A DNA stretch of 9,562 bases from positions 1 to 9,562 of the forward strand of contig JAOUJL010000045.1 in the NCBI GenBank assembly GCA_029883255.1. The letters are read 5' to 3'. This stretch comes from Candidatus Bathyarchaeota archaeon (GTDB lineage Archaea > Thermoproteota > Bathyarchaeia > Bathyarchaeales > Bathyarchaeaceae). Position numbers and translations under genes: made by a program. Under the pieces are notes generated by a model. That model made no database searches and was not told the origin of the DNA. It saw only the letters and a list, made by a program, of their open reading frames with translations. This document shows, piece after piece, positions 1 through 7,611 of this stretch (positions are counted from its first letter, which is position 1; each line of letters begins with the position of its first letter).

Positions 1-97
1 CCTTTCCTATTTTGGCGTTTTTCACAGCATAACTAGCCCCGAACAAAACCTTACCGGTTCTCACAGTTGTAGCAATAGCTTTGTTTATGTCAATCAT
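1..97 (-). CDS. rpl30e: 50S ribosomal protein L30e, N-terminal fragment (runs off the window edge)
   Basis: The minus strand from the ATG at 97-95 reads MIDINKAIATTVRTGKVLFG and continues ASYAVKNAKIGK before the window ends, giving 32 codons. This matches the start of archaeal L30e, a large-subunit ribosomal protein of about 100 residues, whose N-terminus carries a conserved TGKVLFG-type segment followed by a lysine-rich helix. The start is fixed by a GAGGAG Shine-Dalgarno site five bases upstream, inside the rpoA coding end. The ATG overlaps the rpoA TGA as ATGA, so translation is probably coupled. An rpoB-rpoA-rpl30e order is standard in archaea, where nusA, rps12 and rps7 usually follow; those would lie outside this window. 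The fragment is short, but context and motif agree well. Confidence 0.88.
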   Translation of the reverse strand, partial: MIDINKAIATTVRTGKVLFGASYAVKNAKIGK

Positions 98-3000
98 TTT
101 TTCTCCTCACGACGCAACGTTGACATGTAGAGGTCAACTAAACCCGTGCCAATAGGTATAGATTGCCCCACTATCACGTTTTCAGTTACCCCCTTCAGCG
201 GGTCGCTTTCCCCCATTATGGCTGCTTCAACAATGTTTGGAACAGTGATCTCAAAAGCTGCTCTAGCAAGAACGCTGGCTTTTTGGCCACTGATCCCGTG
301 TCTCCCTATTTGCCGCACATCCCCAGTTTCAGTCATAATATCAGCCACCAACATAACGTGTCTTATATCCACATCGAGACCCTGCTCTTCAAGCACACCG
401 ATCGCTTCTTCTATTACAAGATTTCTGGCCGCCTCGATTCCAAGAGTGTTAGCGGTTTCATGTATGTGATTGGTGATAGTTCGCGTAGGATCCACACCAT
501 TAACTTCAAGAACGCTGGATAGGTTGGAACCGTCTGTCCGTACAACCCACTTGCTCTCTTCCTCGGTAACAAGAACCCTATGAATATTTGATACTCCTTT
601 GACAAGATGGGCGGAAACTCTGCCAAGAAGCTTTCTAAGATCTACAGGCTTCTTTGGTTTAAAGTAAAGATGATCTCCCTCTACCCTTAATGTGCAGTTC
701 GGCAGACACAACGCGCTCTCCAATTCATCTAACGTAACACCTCGATCTTCCATCATTGTTAAGTCGAGTTCAACAACAACCTCCTCCTGTCCGGGATCGA
801 TATACATGGCCTTTGCGGTGTCCTCCGTAGTTGTGCAAATGATCTCCCGCGCAACTTCAGTGGCTTTCTCTTTGCTTTTCCGATGCTCCCTGTCAAGGTA
901 AATGGTCATGATAGGAGTAGAGGGTGTTCTTCGAGCATCTACTATCTCAATTAGACGTGGCAACCCAAGAGTTACGTTTTGCTCTCTAACTCCAGCATAA
1001 TGAAACGTCCGAAGCGTCATCTGAGTACCTGGTTCCCCTATAGATTGAGCGGAAACTATTCCAACAGCCTCCCCTGGCTCAACAAGTGCGCGTTTATAGT
1101 TGTCCAAGGTTAAAGTGACTGCTTGATTCACGCCTTCTTGAGGCAATCCAGCTTTTGCTAACTCATTTTTCAGCTCTTCAAAGAGAATTGGCGTGAGCTG
1201 GTCTTTAATCCTTTCGAGGCATTTTTTAACATATTGTTGGGATGCAGGTTTACCCTTTTCTGACATGATTTTGATTTGTTCAACCAGTCGACTGACGTTG
1301 ACGGCTTTTCCATGATCGCTCTTAGCTGGGTCTACTCCATCCTCTCCGTATCTGAATTGCACGATGTCACCAATTGAGTTTCGAACAGTTCCATCATATT
1401 CTATACGTAGATGTTCTAGAGCGTTGATAAGCCGTCTCTGCATATATCCACTTTGTTGTGTTCGCACAGCGGTGTCTACAAGTCCTTCCCGTCCACCCAT
1501 AGCATGGAAGAAAAATTCGATGGGATCTAGTCCACTTCGATAGCAAGAATATACAAATCCTCTAGCTTTAGGAGTGGGATCACCCTTTCTGAAGTGTGTT
1601 AAAGCCCGTTCAACATATCCGCGCATAATTCGTTTTCCTCGTACTGATTGCTGACCAACGCATGCGGTTATTTGACCTATGTTGAGACTTGATCCTCGCG
1701 CTCCAGTCCTCGTCATGATCATGCCAGAATTCTCTATATCAAAGGCCCTGTCCGCGATTCTTCCTGCCTTATCTCTAGCTTTAGCCAGTTCATTCATTAC
1801 ATAGATTTCAAAAGATTCGGTGAGAGTCTGACCTGGGAGCCTTTGCAAAGTTCCATCCTCAAAAGCCTTGATTAACTCCTGTACTCGCCCTTCAGATGTC
1901 TGTATTACATGATCGATTTTCCGTTGAACAGAGCTAGAAAGTTCAAGTTCATCAAAAGAGTAGGTGAAGCCGCGCATGGTCATGAAAAGCTTGAGAAGCT
2001 GACAAATACAATTTAGGAATTGCCGCCCACGCTGGGCACCATAATCCTTTATTATTCGATGAAGAAGACTCTCAGATTGTTCAGCTCCTATTGAGCTTCT
2101 ATCAATTACACCGCATTTTAAAACGCCGTCTTTGACGACCACATACGCGTCATATTGACAATGCTCTTGAAGACAACTAGTGCAGCCACGGCACACGGTC
2201 GCCCTCAGCGCATAGTTCAAGTCCTTGGGAAGAAAGAGGCTGAATATCTGTTTTCCCGTCCAAAGCGGCCTAGGTTCCTTTTTTTCAGGTTTGGGAAGAG
2301 TACCCGTGTAACCAGTGGCTATCAGAAGTCTACATACCTCTTCTTTTGCAAGGAAAGTAGACTTCCGAGTAAGAAGATATGCCGCGGTTATGAAGTCCCG
2401 AATTGCTCCTATAATAGGGCCCCCAAACCTTGGTGAAAGAATTTGATCTTGCACTTGCATAAGAAGGCGTGCTTCGGTTTGGGCTTCTTCACTTTGCGGA
2501 ATGTGTAGGTTCATTTCATCTCCATCAAAATCAGCGTTGTAAGGAGGACAGACACACAAGTGCAGACGAAACGTCTTGTAGGGCAACACATGGACGTAGT
2601 GCGCCATGATGGACATTCGATGGAGAGATGGTTGCCTATTGAAAATGGCAACATCACCATTTCTAAGATGACGTTCTATGACGAAACCTGGCTCTAAAAC
2701 TTCCGCGACTTTTTCTCGGTCCGCAACAAATTCCAGTCTAATGCGTTTGCCGTCTGATCTCACAACATAAAGCGTGCCAGGATATTTCTCAGGTCCATTT
2801 ATTACCAGCTTTCGCATCTCATCAAGGTTCCATGGAGTGACTTTCTCTGGTATTGAAAGCCTCATGGCGATATCAAGCGGAACTCCAACCTCACTGATGT
2901 CAAGATTCGGGTCTGGAGAGATTACAGTACGTGCTGAAAAGTCCACTCTCTTACCAGAAAGATTACTCCTGAATCTTCCCTCCTTTCCTTTGAGGCGCTG

Positions 3001-3909
3001 GGATAGGCTCTTAAGCGCTCTACCAGAACGATGTCTAGCGGGAGGAATTCCCGAAGCCTCATTGTTGAAGTATGTAGTCACATGGTACTGTAGAAGCTCA
3101 GATAAATCCTGAATAATGAGTGTAGGAGCTCCTGCTTCCATATTTTCTTTTAATCGTTGATTAATACGAATGATATCCACAAGTTTGTGGGTCAAATCGT
3201 CTTCTGATCGAATACCTGATTCTAGAGTTATAGAAGGTCTCACATAGACTGGCGGAACTGGGAGAACCTGTAGAACCATCCATTCCGGGCGAGCAGTCTT
3301 TGGGCTAAAACCAAACAATTCGAGGTCATCGTCGGGTATGCGTTCGAGTCGCTCACGAATCATACTCGGTGTTAACCGTTGCGCGCCCTCCTCTAAAATC
3401 TCATGAAGAGCTGTGGGTTTTGTAAACTCTATTTTATATTGAGAAGCCCCACAATGAGGACATTCTTTGCCTTTCGCCTCTCGCAACGTGTTTTTATAAA
3501 TACCGCTGTCTACTGTTCCCGTTAACTCACGAACGCGTTCTATTCTCGCCCTGATTTCAGCGATGCGGTCTATGGACAATAAAACACGCCCACAGTTCCT
3601 ACAAGTAGCCCCAAGAAGATTGTAGATTATCTTAGTGAATACTATGTGAACAATAGGAACCGCTAATTCAATGTGTCCGAAATGCCCAGGACACCTTATG
3701 GCAGTGTTGCCACATGTTCTGCATCGTTGTCTCGGCTCAAGCGTTCCCAACCGGCCATCCATAAGTCCCAACGTTATGGGAGCTCCGTCTTCGTCATAAG
3801 TGTCGGCAGTTTGTATTTCAGCGACGGAAAATCTACGTATTTCCTGGGGGGATATTACCCCAAAATAAAGCTCGTCTACGACTTTATGAACTGCTTGCTC
3901 CACCGCCAT
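94..3909 (-). CDS. rpoA: DNA-directed RNA polymerase largest subunit, unsplit (A' and A'' fused)
   Basis: This is the 1271-residue homologue of bacterial beta' and eukaryotic Rpb1, and it carries the catalytic magnesium site. N-terminal clamp zinc sites are visible as C63xxC66 with C73xxH76, and C103xxC106 with C150xxC153. The catalytic loop NADFDGDEMN spans residues 458-467. The bridge helix lies near 785-825 and the trigger loop near 954-985 (QSIGEPGTQMTLRTFHYAG). In most archaea the gene is broken into A' (about 880 residues) and A'' (about 390); here the reading frame runs through that junction (about residues 865-905) with no stop, and the length equals the two pieces added. An extra cysteine group, C573xxC576xxC579x4C584, sits in the A' C-terminal half. 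There is no Rpb1-like C-terminal heptad tail. The gene begins one base after the rpoB stop with GAAGGAGA nine bases upstream, so it is co-transcribed with rpoB. Confidence 0.97.
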   Translation of the reverse strand: MAVEQAVHKVVDELYFGVISPQEIRRFSVAEIQTADTYDEDGAPITLGLMDGRLGTLEPRQRCRTCGNTAIRCPGHFGHIELAVPIVHIVFTKIIYNLLGATCRNCGRVLLSIDRIAEIRARIERVRELTGTVDSGIYKNTLREAKGKECPHCGASQYKIEFTKPTALHEILEEGAQRLTPSMIRERLERIPDDDLELFGFSPKTARPEWMVLQVLPVPPVYVRPSITLESGIRSEDDLTHKLVDIIRINQRLKENMEAGAPTLIIQDLSELLQYHVTTYFNNEASGIPPARHRSGRALKSLSQRLKGKEGRFRSNLSGKRVDFSARTVISPDPNLDISEVGVPLDIAMRLSIPEKVTPWNLDEMRKLVINGPEKYPGTLYVVRSDGKRIRLEFVADREKVAEVLEPGFVIERHLRNGDVAIFNRQPSLHRMSIMAHYVHVLPYKTFRLHLCVCPPYNADFDGDEMNLHIPQSEEAQTEARLLMQVQDQILSPRFGGPIIGAIRDFITAAYLLTRKSTFLAKEEVCRLLIATGYTGTLPKPEKKEPRPLWTGKQIFSLFLPKDLNYALRATVCRGCTSCLQEHCQYDAYVVVKDGVLKCGVIDRSSIGAEQSESLLHRIIKDYGAQRGRQFLNCICQLLKLFMTMRGFTYSFDELELSSSVQRKIDHVIQTSEGRVQELIKAFEDGTLQRLPGQTLTESFEIYVMNELAKARDKAGRIADRAFDIENSGMIMTRTGARGSSLNIGQITACVGQQSVRGKRIMRGYVERALTHFRKGDPTPKARGFVYSCYRSGLDPIEFFFHAMGGREGLVDTAVRTQQSGYMQRRLINALEHLRIEYDGTVRNSIGDIVQFRYGEDGVDPAKSDHGKAVNVSRLVEQIKIMSEKGKPASQQYVKKCLERIKDQLTPILFEELKNELAKAGLPQEGVNQAVTLTLDNYKRALVEPGEAVGIVSAQSIGEPGTQMTLRTFHYAGVREQNVTLGLPRLIEIVDARRTPSTPIMTIYLDREHRKSKEKATEVAREIICTTTEDTAKAMYIDPGQEEVVVELDLTMMEDRGVTLDELESALCLPNCTLRVEGDHLYFKPKKPVDLRKLLGRVSAHLVKGVSNIHRVLVTEEESKWVVRTDGSNLSSVLEVNGVDPTRTITNHIHETANTLGIEAARNLVIEEAIGVLEEQGLDVDIRHVMLVADIMTETGDVRQIGRHGISGQKASVLARAAFEITVPNIVEAAIMGESDPLKGVTENVIVGQSIPIGTGLVDLYMSTLRREEKK
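103..108 (-). promoter_or_regulatory. Shine-Dalgarno site of rpl30e inside the rpoA 3' end
   Basis: The minus strand reads GAGGAG five bases before the rpl30e ATG. It lies within the codons for the final Arg-Glu-Glu residues of RpoA. With the ATGA stop/start overlap, it indicates reinitiation or coupled translation of rpl30e after rpoA. Confidence 0.7.
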
Positions 3910-3910
3910 T

Positions 3911-6900
3911 TTATGCTCTCTCCTTCAATTTAAGACAGGGTGCTATGCAGAGGCTCATCATCTCTTGCAAAAGAAGTTTGAATGCATAAGAAACGACTAC
4001 AGGCGAAACCCGTGCCTTATCTTCACAAAGTCGGCACACGTACTTGCGTTGTTTAATGTCATAAAATGCTATGTAACCACAGTTTTCACATACGTAAAGT
4101 AGGTACTTATCAGATTCTTCAAGCAAACGATCTCGCAGCAACATGGCAGCGCCGTGTCCAACGAGGCAATCCCTCTCCATCTCGCCGAACCGAAGACCGC
4201 CCCCTCTTGCCCGTCCTTCTGTTGGCTGGCGAGTTAACATTTGAACTTGACCCCGTGCCCTAGCATGTATTTTGTCTGCAACCATGTGGTGGAGCTTTTG
4301 ATAGTATACAATCCCCATGAAGATGCCAGCAATGAATTTCTCGCCTGTGACACCATTGTAGAGGGTTTCTCGGCCAGTGTGACTAAAGCCCAACTTGATC
4401 AACTCTCGTTTTATTTCCTCTGGCTTTTCATTGATGAAGGGTGTTCCGTCAACCGGTTTCCCCCTGGCCGCGGCGACCTTTCCAGCCATAGATTCAAGGA
4501 ACTGTCCTATGGTCATCCGCGATGGAATAGCATGGGGATTAATTATGATGTCAGGAACTATACCATCTGCGGTAAACGGCATATCCTCTTGAGGTATGAG
4601 CATCCCGATTACGCCTTTTTGTCCATGCCTAGAGGCAAACTTGTCACCCAGTTCAGGAATGCGTTGATCTCGCATCCTGACCTTCACGAGTTTGCTTCCT
4701 TCACGGGTCTCTATGATAAAAACATCGTCTACAATGCCAGTTTCGGCAGGTCTCACATCTATTGATGTGTCTCTCATAGTAGGACCTTTAACCTCAAATT
4801 CTTTGTATTCCTCAAGAAATCGAGGGGGACTTGTTCTTCCAATGAGAACATCACCGCCCGCTGCGTTGGATTCCTGACTGATGATGCCATCTGTTTCGAG
4901 TAGGCGGTAGTATTGTTCTCCCCGATATCCTCGAATACCCGGCTCAGGTGTGGTAAATCGATCTCTGAGCCCGCCTAAGTATCGACGGCACTCCGCTTCA
5001 TAAATTCGATAAAACGTAGAGCGTCCCAAACCTCGTTCAATGGATGATTTATTAAAGATGAGGGCGTCTTCCATGTTGTAACCTTCAAACGATATGACAG
5101 CGACAACGCAGTTTTGCCCTGAAGGCCGAAGATCGTACCCTATGATGCTCATGGGTTTCGTCTTAACTAGAGGCGTTTGGGGGTAGTGGAGGAGGTGGGA
5201 ACGTGAATCAACTCGATGGATGAAGTTGGTTGCCTCAATTCCAAGTGCTTGCTTGGCCATAGCCGCCTCGTATGAGTTACGTGGAGACTGGTTATGCTCA
5301 GCGTAGGGTATTATGGAAGCACATATTCCGAAAATGGTGTAGGGCACAATTTCTACATGTGTGTGCTGAGGTGTGATTTGCTCATAATTTAGGGCTACAA
5401 GCGTGTTTTCTTCTTCTTCGGCGTCAATATACTCAATGATGCCACGCCTTACGAGCTCTTCCCATGCCCATTCTCCGGAACGAATTTTTTCGATATGCTC
5501 TAATTGAAGTTTAGGTGTACCGTTTTCAATCACTATCAGCGGTCGGCGCACACGTCCTTCATCACAGTTAACATAAACCTCTTCATTCTTCCCTCGAAGT
5601 TTGGTGAAATGGGCAACATTGACTTCAGAGGATATTTCTCCATTTCTACGTTTGTTTCTTAATTCAGTGACCAGCTCCTGTGGTGATACACAATGGCCGA
5701 TGAGACGCCCGCCCACAAAGACTTTAGCACCGGAGGACCGTAATGTCTCGATCGCTTCCCGAACAGGAATCACACCCATTCGGTAGAGCAGTTGTCTTAC
5801 TTTCTCAGCATTTACACTCACAGAGATGCAAGCGGACAAAGCAAGGTTCTTTACAAGACCGCAGTTTGATCCTTCAGGTGTTTCATTAGGACATAATCTT
5901 CCCCAATGAGTTGGGTGTAGGTCTCGCGCCTCAAAGTTGGGCTGGCTACGACTGAGCGGGGATTGCAGTCTCCGTAGGTGGCTTAATGTGGAGATACGGT
6001 TTGTTCGATCAAGAAGCTGGGTGATGCCGACGCGTCCTCTTCCCCAGTTGCCTGTTGCAAGGGCATGTTGGAGTCGTTGAGTAATAATTCCTGGACGGAC
6101 GGCAGCGGAAACCGTGATCGTTGGCCGTTTGAAGCCCATTCGTTCGAGTTGATATTTTATGTCACGGTATAGGTTTCTGAAGGCAATTCTGAAAAGGTCG
6201 GCGAGCAAGGGTCCAGCGAGTTTCAAGCGTTTGTTTTTGAAGTGATCTTTGTCGTCAGGTTTTCGTTTTCCAAGCTTTAGTTCGATAACCCGGCAAGCCA
6301 TCTCGCCTAGGAATAGCGCTTTTTCTTCGCGTTCTTCACTGGTACGACCAATGTGAGGTAGAAAGTTTCGATCAAGAATGCTTTCAGCTTTTTGGCGTCT
6401 ATACTCTTCCACTTGCCCATGGGCTACACGGTTTCCAATGTACATTATGGCTTCTTCAACTGTGCTGAAGCCCATAACCTTTTCAAAAGATGCCTCCAGT
6501 TCATTTTGTATAGTCTTTTCCGCAGAAACTGCCTCTGCAACTTCTTTGTCTGATTCTAATCCAAGTCCCCGCATTAGAATAACAAACGGTACTTCGGTGG
6601 GGACTCCTGGCATCGAAACGTAGATGGCACCATCTGATTTCATTCTTAACTCGATTCTTGCTCTGAAGCCAGAGGTGGTTGAGAATATTTTGGCCTGATA
6701 GACGGGGTTTGTGCCGCGTGTGTCGATGTCCACAAGGATGCGGTTTGGGGCTAGATCTTCTAGGGCAACGATGACTCGTTCAGAACCGTTGATGACGAAG
6801 TAGCCACCTGAGTCGTTTGGGTCTTCTCCATATCCGATTAGTTCTTCGGGTAGTAGTTCAGATAGAACGCAGAGCTTGGATTTTAGCATCACTGGAAGAT

Positions 6901-7273
6901 TACCTATTAAGACGAGTTCGGTTTCCAGTTCTCGGTCATCAACTATTGGGGTCATCTCTAATGCCAAGGGCGCGGCGTAGGTTAAGTTGCGGAAACGTGC
7001 TTCTAGAGGGTAGATTTCATGGTTTGTGCCGTCAACCTCGGTGATGTAGGGTCCGGTGATTCTTGATTGAGGATCAACAACCCACAGTCGGCCAAGCTTT
7101 ATTTTGTAGGGGCTTTCTGGAATTTCGATCTGGATCTCGTTGACCCCATCGACAATTTCTTGAAGGCCCTTGTCGATGAATTTATTATAGGAGTCTAGGT
7201 GTTGCCTAACTAGGCCTTTCTCTTTGAAAAACGATTTTTTGAGAAGTAGAAGATCCTCTTGTGAAATTTCCAA
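3911..7273 (-). CDS. rpoB: DNA-directed RNA polymerase second-largest subunit, unsplit RpoB
   Basis: This 1120-residue protein is the archaeal counterpart of bacterial beta and Rpb2. Conserved blocks include GRLCPNETPEGSNCGLVKNL at about 458-477 (fork-loop region), GYNMEDALIFNKSS near 731-744, and GDKFASRHGQKGVIG at about 876-890, which contributes active-site lysine and histidine. NPHAIPSRMTIGQ follows at about 912-924. The C-terminus carries a zinc site, C1062xxC1065 with C1080xxC1083. Methanogens and halophiles commonly break the gene into B'' and B'; this one is intact. The start is TTG at 7273-7271: upstream in the same frame there is no ATG, GTG or TTG before a stop at 7420, and the first internal Met is residue 107, well inside conserved sequence. 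A GGAGG site lies 12 nt upstream, a rather long spacing. It is first in the operon with rpoA. The first ~600 codons share no sign of frameshift or insertion. Confidence 0.97.
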   Translation of the reverse strand: MEISQEDLLLLKKSFFKEKGLVRQHLDSYNKFIDKGLQEIVDGVNEIQIEIPESPYKIKLGRLWVVDPQSRITGPYITEVDGTNHEIYPLEARFRNLTYAAPLALEMTPIVDDRELETELVLIGNLPVMLKSKLCVLSELLPEELIGYGEDPNDSGGYFVINGSERVIVALEDLAPNRILVDIDTRGTNPVYQAKIFSTTSGFRARIELRMKSDGAIYVSMPGVPTEVPFVILMRGLGLESDKEVAEAVSAEKTIQNELEASFEKVMGFSTVEEAIMYIGNRVAHGQVEEYRRQKAESILDRNFLPHIGRTSEEREEKALFLGEMACRVIELKLGKRKPDDKDHFKNKRLKLAGPLLADLFRIAFRNLYRDIKYQLERMGFKRPTITVSAAVRPGIITQRLQHALATGNWGRGRVGITQLLDRTNRISTLSHLRRLQSPLSRSQPNFEARDLHPTHWGRLCPNETPEGSNCGLVKNLALSACISVSVNAEKVRQLLYRMGVIPVREAIETLRSSGAKVFVGGRLIGHCVSPQELVTELRNKRRNGEISSEVNVAHFTKLRGKNEEVYVNCDEGRVRRPLIVIENGTPKLQLEHIEKIRSGEWAWEELVRRGIIEYIDAEEEENTLVALNYEQITPQHTHVEIVPYTIFGICASIIPYAEHNQSPRNSYEAAMAKQALGIEATNFIHRVDSRSHLLHYPQTPLVKTKPMSIIGYDLRPSGQNCVVAVISFEGYNMEDALIFNKSSIERGLGRSTFYRIYEAECRRYLGGLRDRFTTPEPGIRGYRGEQYYRLLETDGIISQESNAAGGDVLIGRTSPPRFLEEYKEFEVKGPTMRDTSIDVRPAETGIVDDVFIIETREGSKLVKVRMRDQRIPELGDKFASRHGQKGVIGMLIPQEDMPFTADGIVPDIIINPHAIPSRMTIGQFLESMAGKVAAARGKPVDGTPFINEKPEEIKRELIKLGFSHTGRETLYNGVTGEKFIAGIFMGIVYYQKLHHMVADKIHARARGQVQMLTRQPTEGRARGGGLRFGEMERDCLVGHGAAMLLRDRLLEESDKYLLYVCENCGYIAFYDIKQRKYVCRLCEDKARVSPVVVSYAFKLLLQEMMSLCIAPCLKLKERA
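3919..3926 (-). promoter_or_regulatory. Shine-Dalgarno site of rpoA
   Basis: The minus strand reads GAAGGAGA within the last codons of rpoB, nine bases before the rpoA ATG at 3909-3907. Only one base separates the rpoB TAA from that ATG, so both subunits are made from one message with closely linked translation. Confidence 0.7.
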
Positions 7274-7434
7274 ATTTGTTAGGTTCCTCCGAGATTTACA
7301 TTTAATAATACGTGAAGTATTAGGCGGTTTGGTGGGGTTTCTTCCAAACTTGGAGATTCCTCCGGTGGGCCGGTGGTCATCCGACCCGAAAAACGGGTCT
7401 CTGTGGTGTTTCTTTTATCATTTTTTGGAGGTGC
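7274..7434 (-). promoter_or_regulatory. Putative structured 5' leader of rpoB
   Basis: If transcription starts about 25 nt downstream of the TATA-like box at 7457-7466, the rpoB message has a leader of roughly 160 nt, long for an archaeal gene. Several short inverted repeats are visible: GACCCG/CGGGTC with a 5-nt loop (7383-7399), CCGG/CCGG (7362-7373), GGAG/CTCC with a 4-nt loop (7352-7363), and GTTTGG/CCAAAC with an 11-nt loop (7327-7349). Some overlap, so they are mutually exclusive. The leader opens with CACCTCC (7427-7433), complementary to the GGAGG at 7286-7290 and to another GGAGG at 7359-7363. No RpoH reading frame is present. Regulation of rpoB by this leader is inference; a nearer TATA-like AT stretch around 7300-7312 would give a much shorter leader. 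Confidence 0.35.
7286..7290 (-). promoter_or_regulatory. Shine-Dalgarno site of rpoB, supporting the TTG start
   Basis: The minus strand reads GGAGG, 12 nt before the TTG at 7273-7271. The spacing is on the long side, but no other start codon exists in frame upstream, and the protein from this TTG begins where RpoB family members usually begin. Confidence 0.55.
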
Positions 7435-7456
7435 TATCAACGTAAACCACGTTAGG

Positions 7457-7466
7457 TATTAATAAA
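7457..7466 (-). promoter_or_regulatory. TATA-like box, candidate rpoB operon promoter
   Basis: The minus strand reads TTTATTAATA preceded by GCAAAG, resembling an archaeal TATA box with an upstream BRE. A start about 25 nt downstream would fall near 7432-7435. This is judged by eye from an AT-rich region. Confidence 0.4.
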
Positions 7467-7530
7467 CTTTGCTTTGTGAGAGTTAGTTTTGAGGGTTTTG
7501 CGTGTGTGTGACTATCTCTGTAGGCTTTTA

Positions 7531-7540
7531 TGTGTACACA
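7531..7540. repeat. Perfect 10-bp palindrome in the divergent promoter region
   Basis: TGTGTACACA is its own reverse complement. It lies 8 bp upstream of the TATA-like box of the plus-strand pair and about 65 bp upstream of the rpoB box, a plausible place for a dimeric regulator. A 10-bp palindrome can also occur by chance, and no second copy was noticed in the intergenic region. Confidence 0.3.
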
Positions 7541-7548
7541 AAAAGCTA

Positions 7549-7556
7549 TTATTTAA
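7549..7556 (+). promoter_or_regulatory. TATA-like box, candidate promoter of the nuclease-archaemetzincin pair
   Basis: TTATTTAA preceded by an A-rich stretch (AAAAAGC) resembles a BRE plus TATA box. Transcription would begin near 7578-7583, about 30 nt before the GTG at 7612. No clear Shine-Dalgarno site precedes that GTG or the ATG at 7633. The region from 7441 to 7530 contains nothing else recognisable apart from the rpoB box and a short GTGTGTGTG run at 7502-7510. Confidence 0.4.
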
Positions 7557-7611
7557 GAGTCAAAACTCATAAACCAATAGAAGAACGCATAATTCAAAAA
7601 CGCAAACGGAT

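Noticed and set aside
4241..4765. Plus-strand open frame of 174 codons
   Set aside because: It lies antisense within the conserved 3' half of rpoB, resembles no family, and has no Shine-Dalgarno context; the rpoB frame fully explains the sequence.
7383..7399. GACCCG/CGGGTC hairpin as a bacterial-type terminator
   Set aside because: It lies upstream of rpoB rather than after a gene, and on neither strand is it directly followed by a T run. A role in the leader fits the position better.
7362..7410. tRNA-like or small structured RNA look of the stretch containing GGGCCGGTGGTC and the GACCCG hairpin
   Set aside because: There is no T-loop GTTCRA motif, no closing acceptor stem and no anticodon arm. 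No C/D or H/ACA box pattern was convincing.
7224..7445. Plus-strand 73-codon frame across the rpoB start and intergenic region
   Set aside because: Its first part is antisense to the conserved RpoB N-terminus, and the remainder lies in the presumed leader. It resembles no known family.
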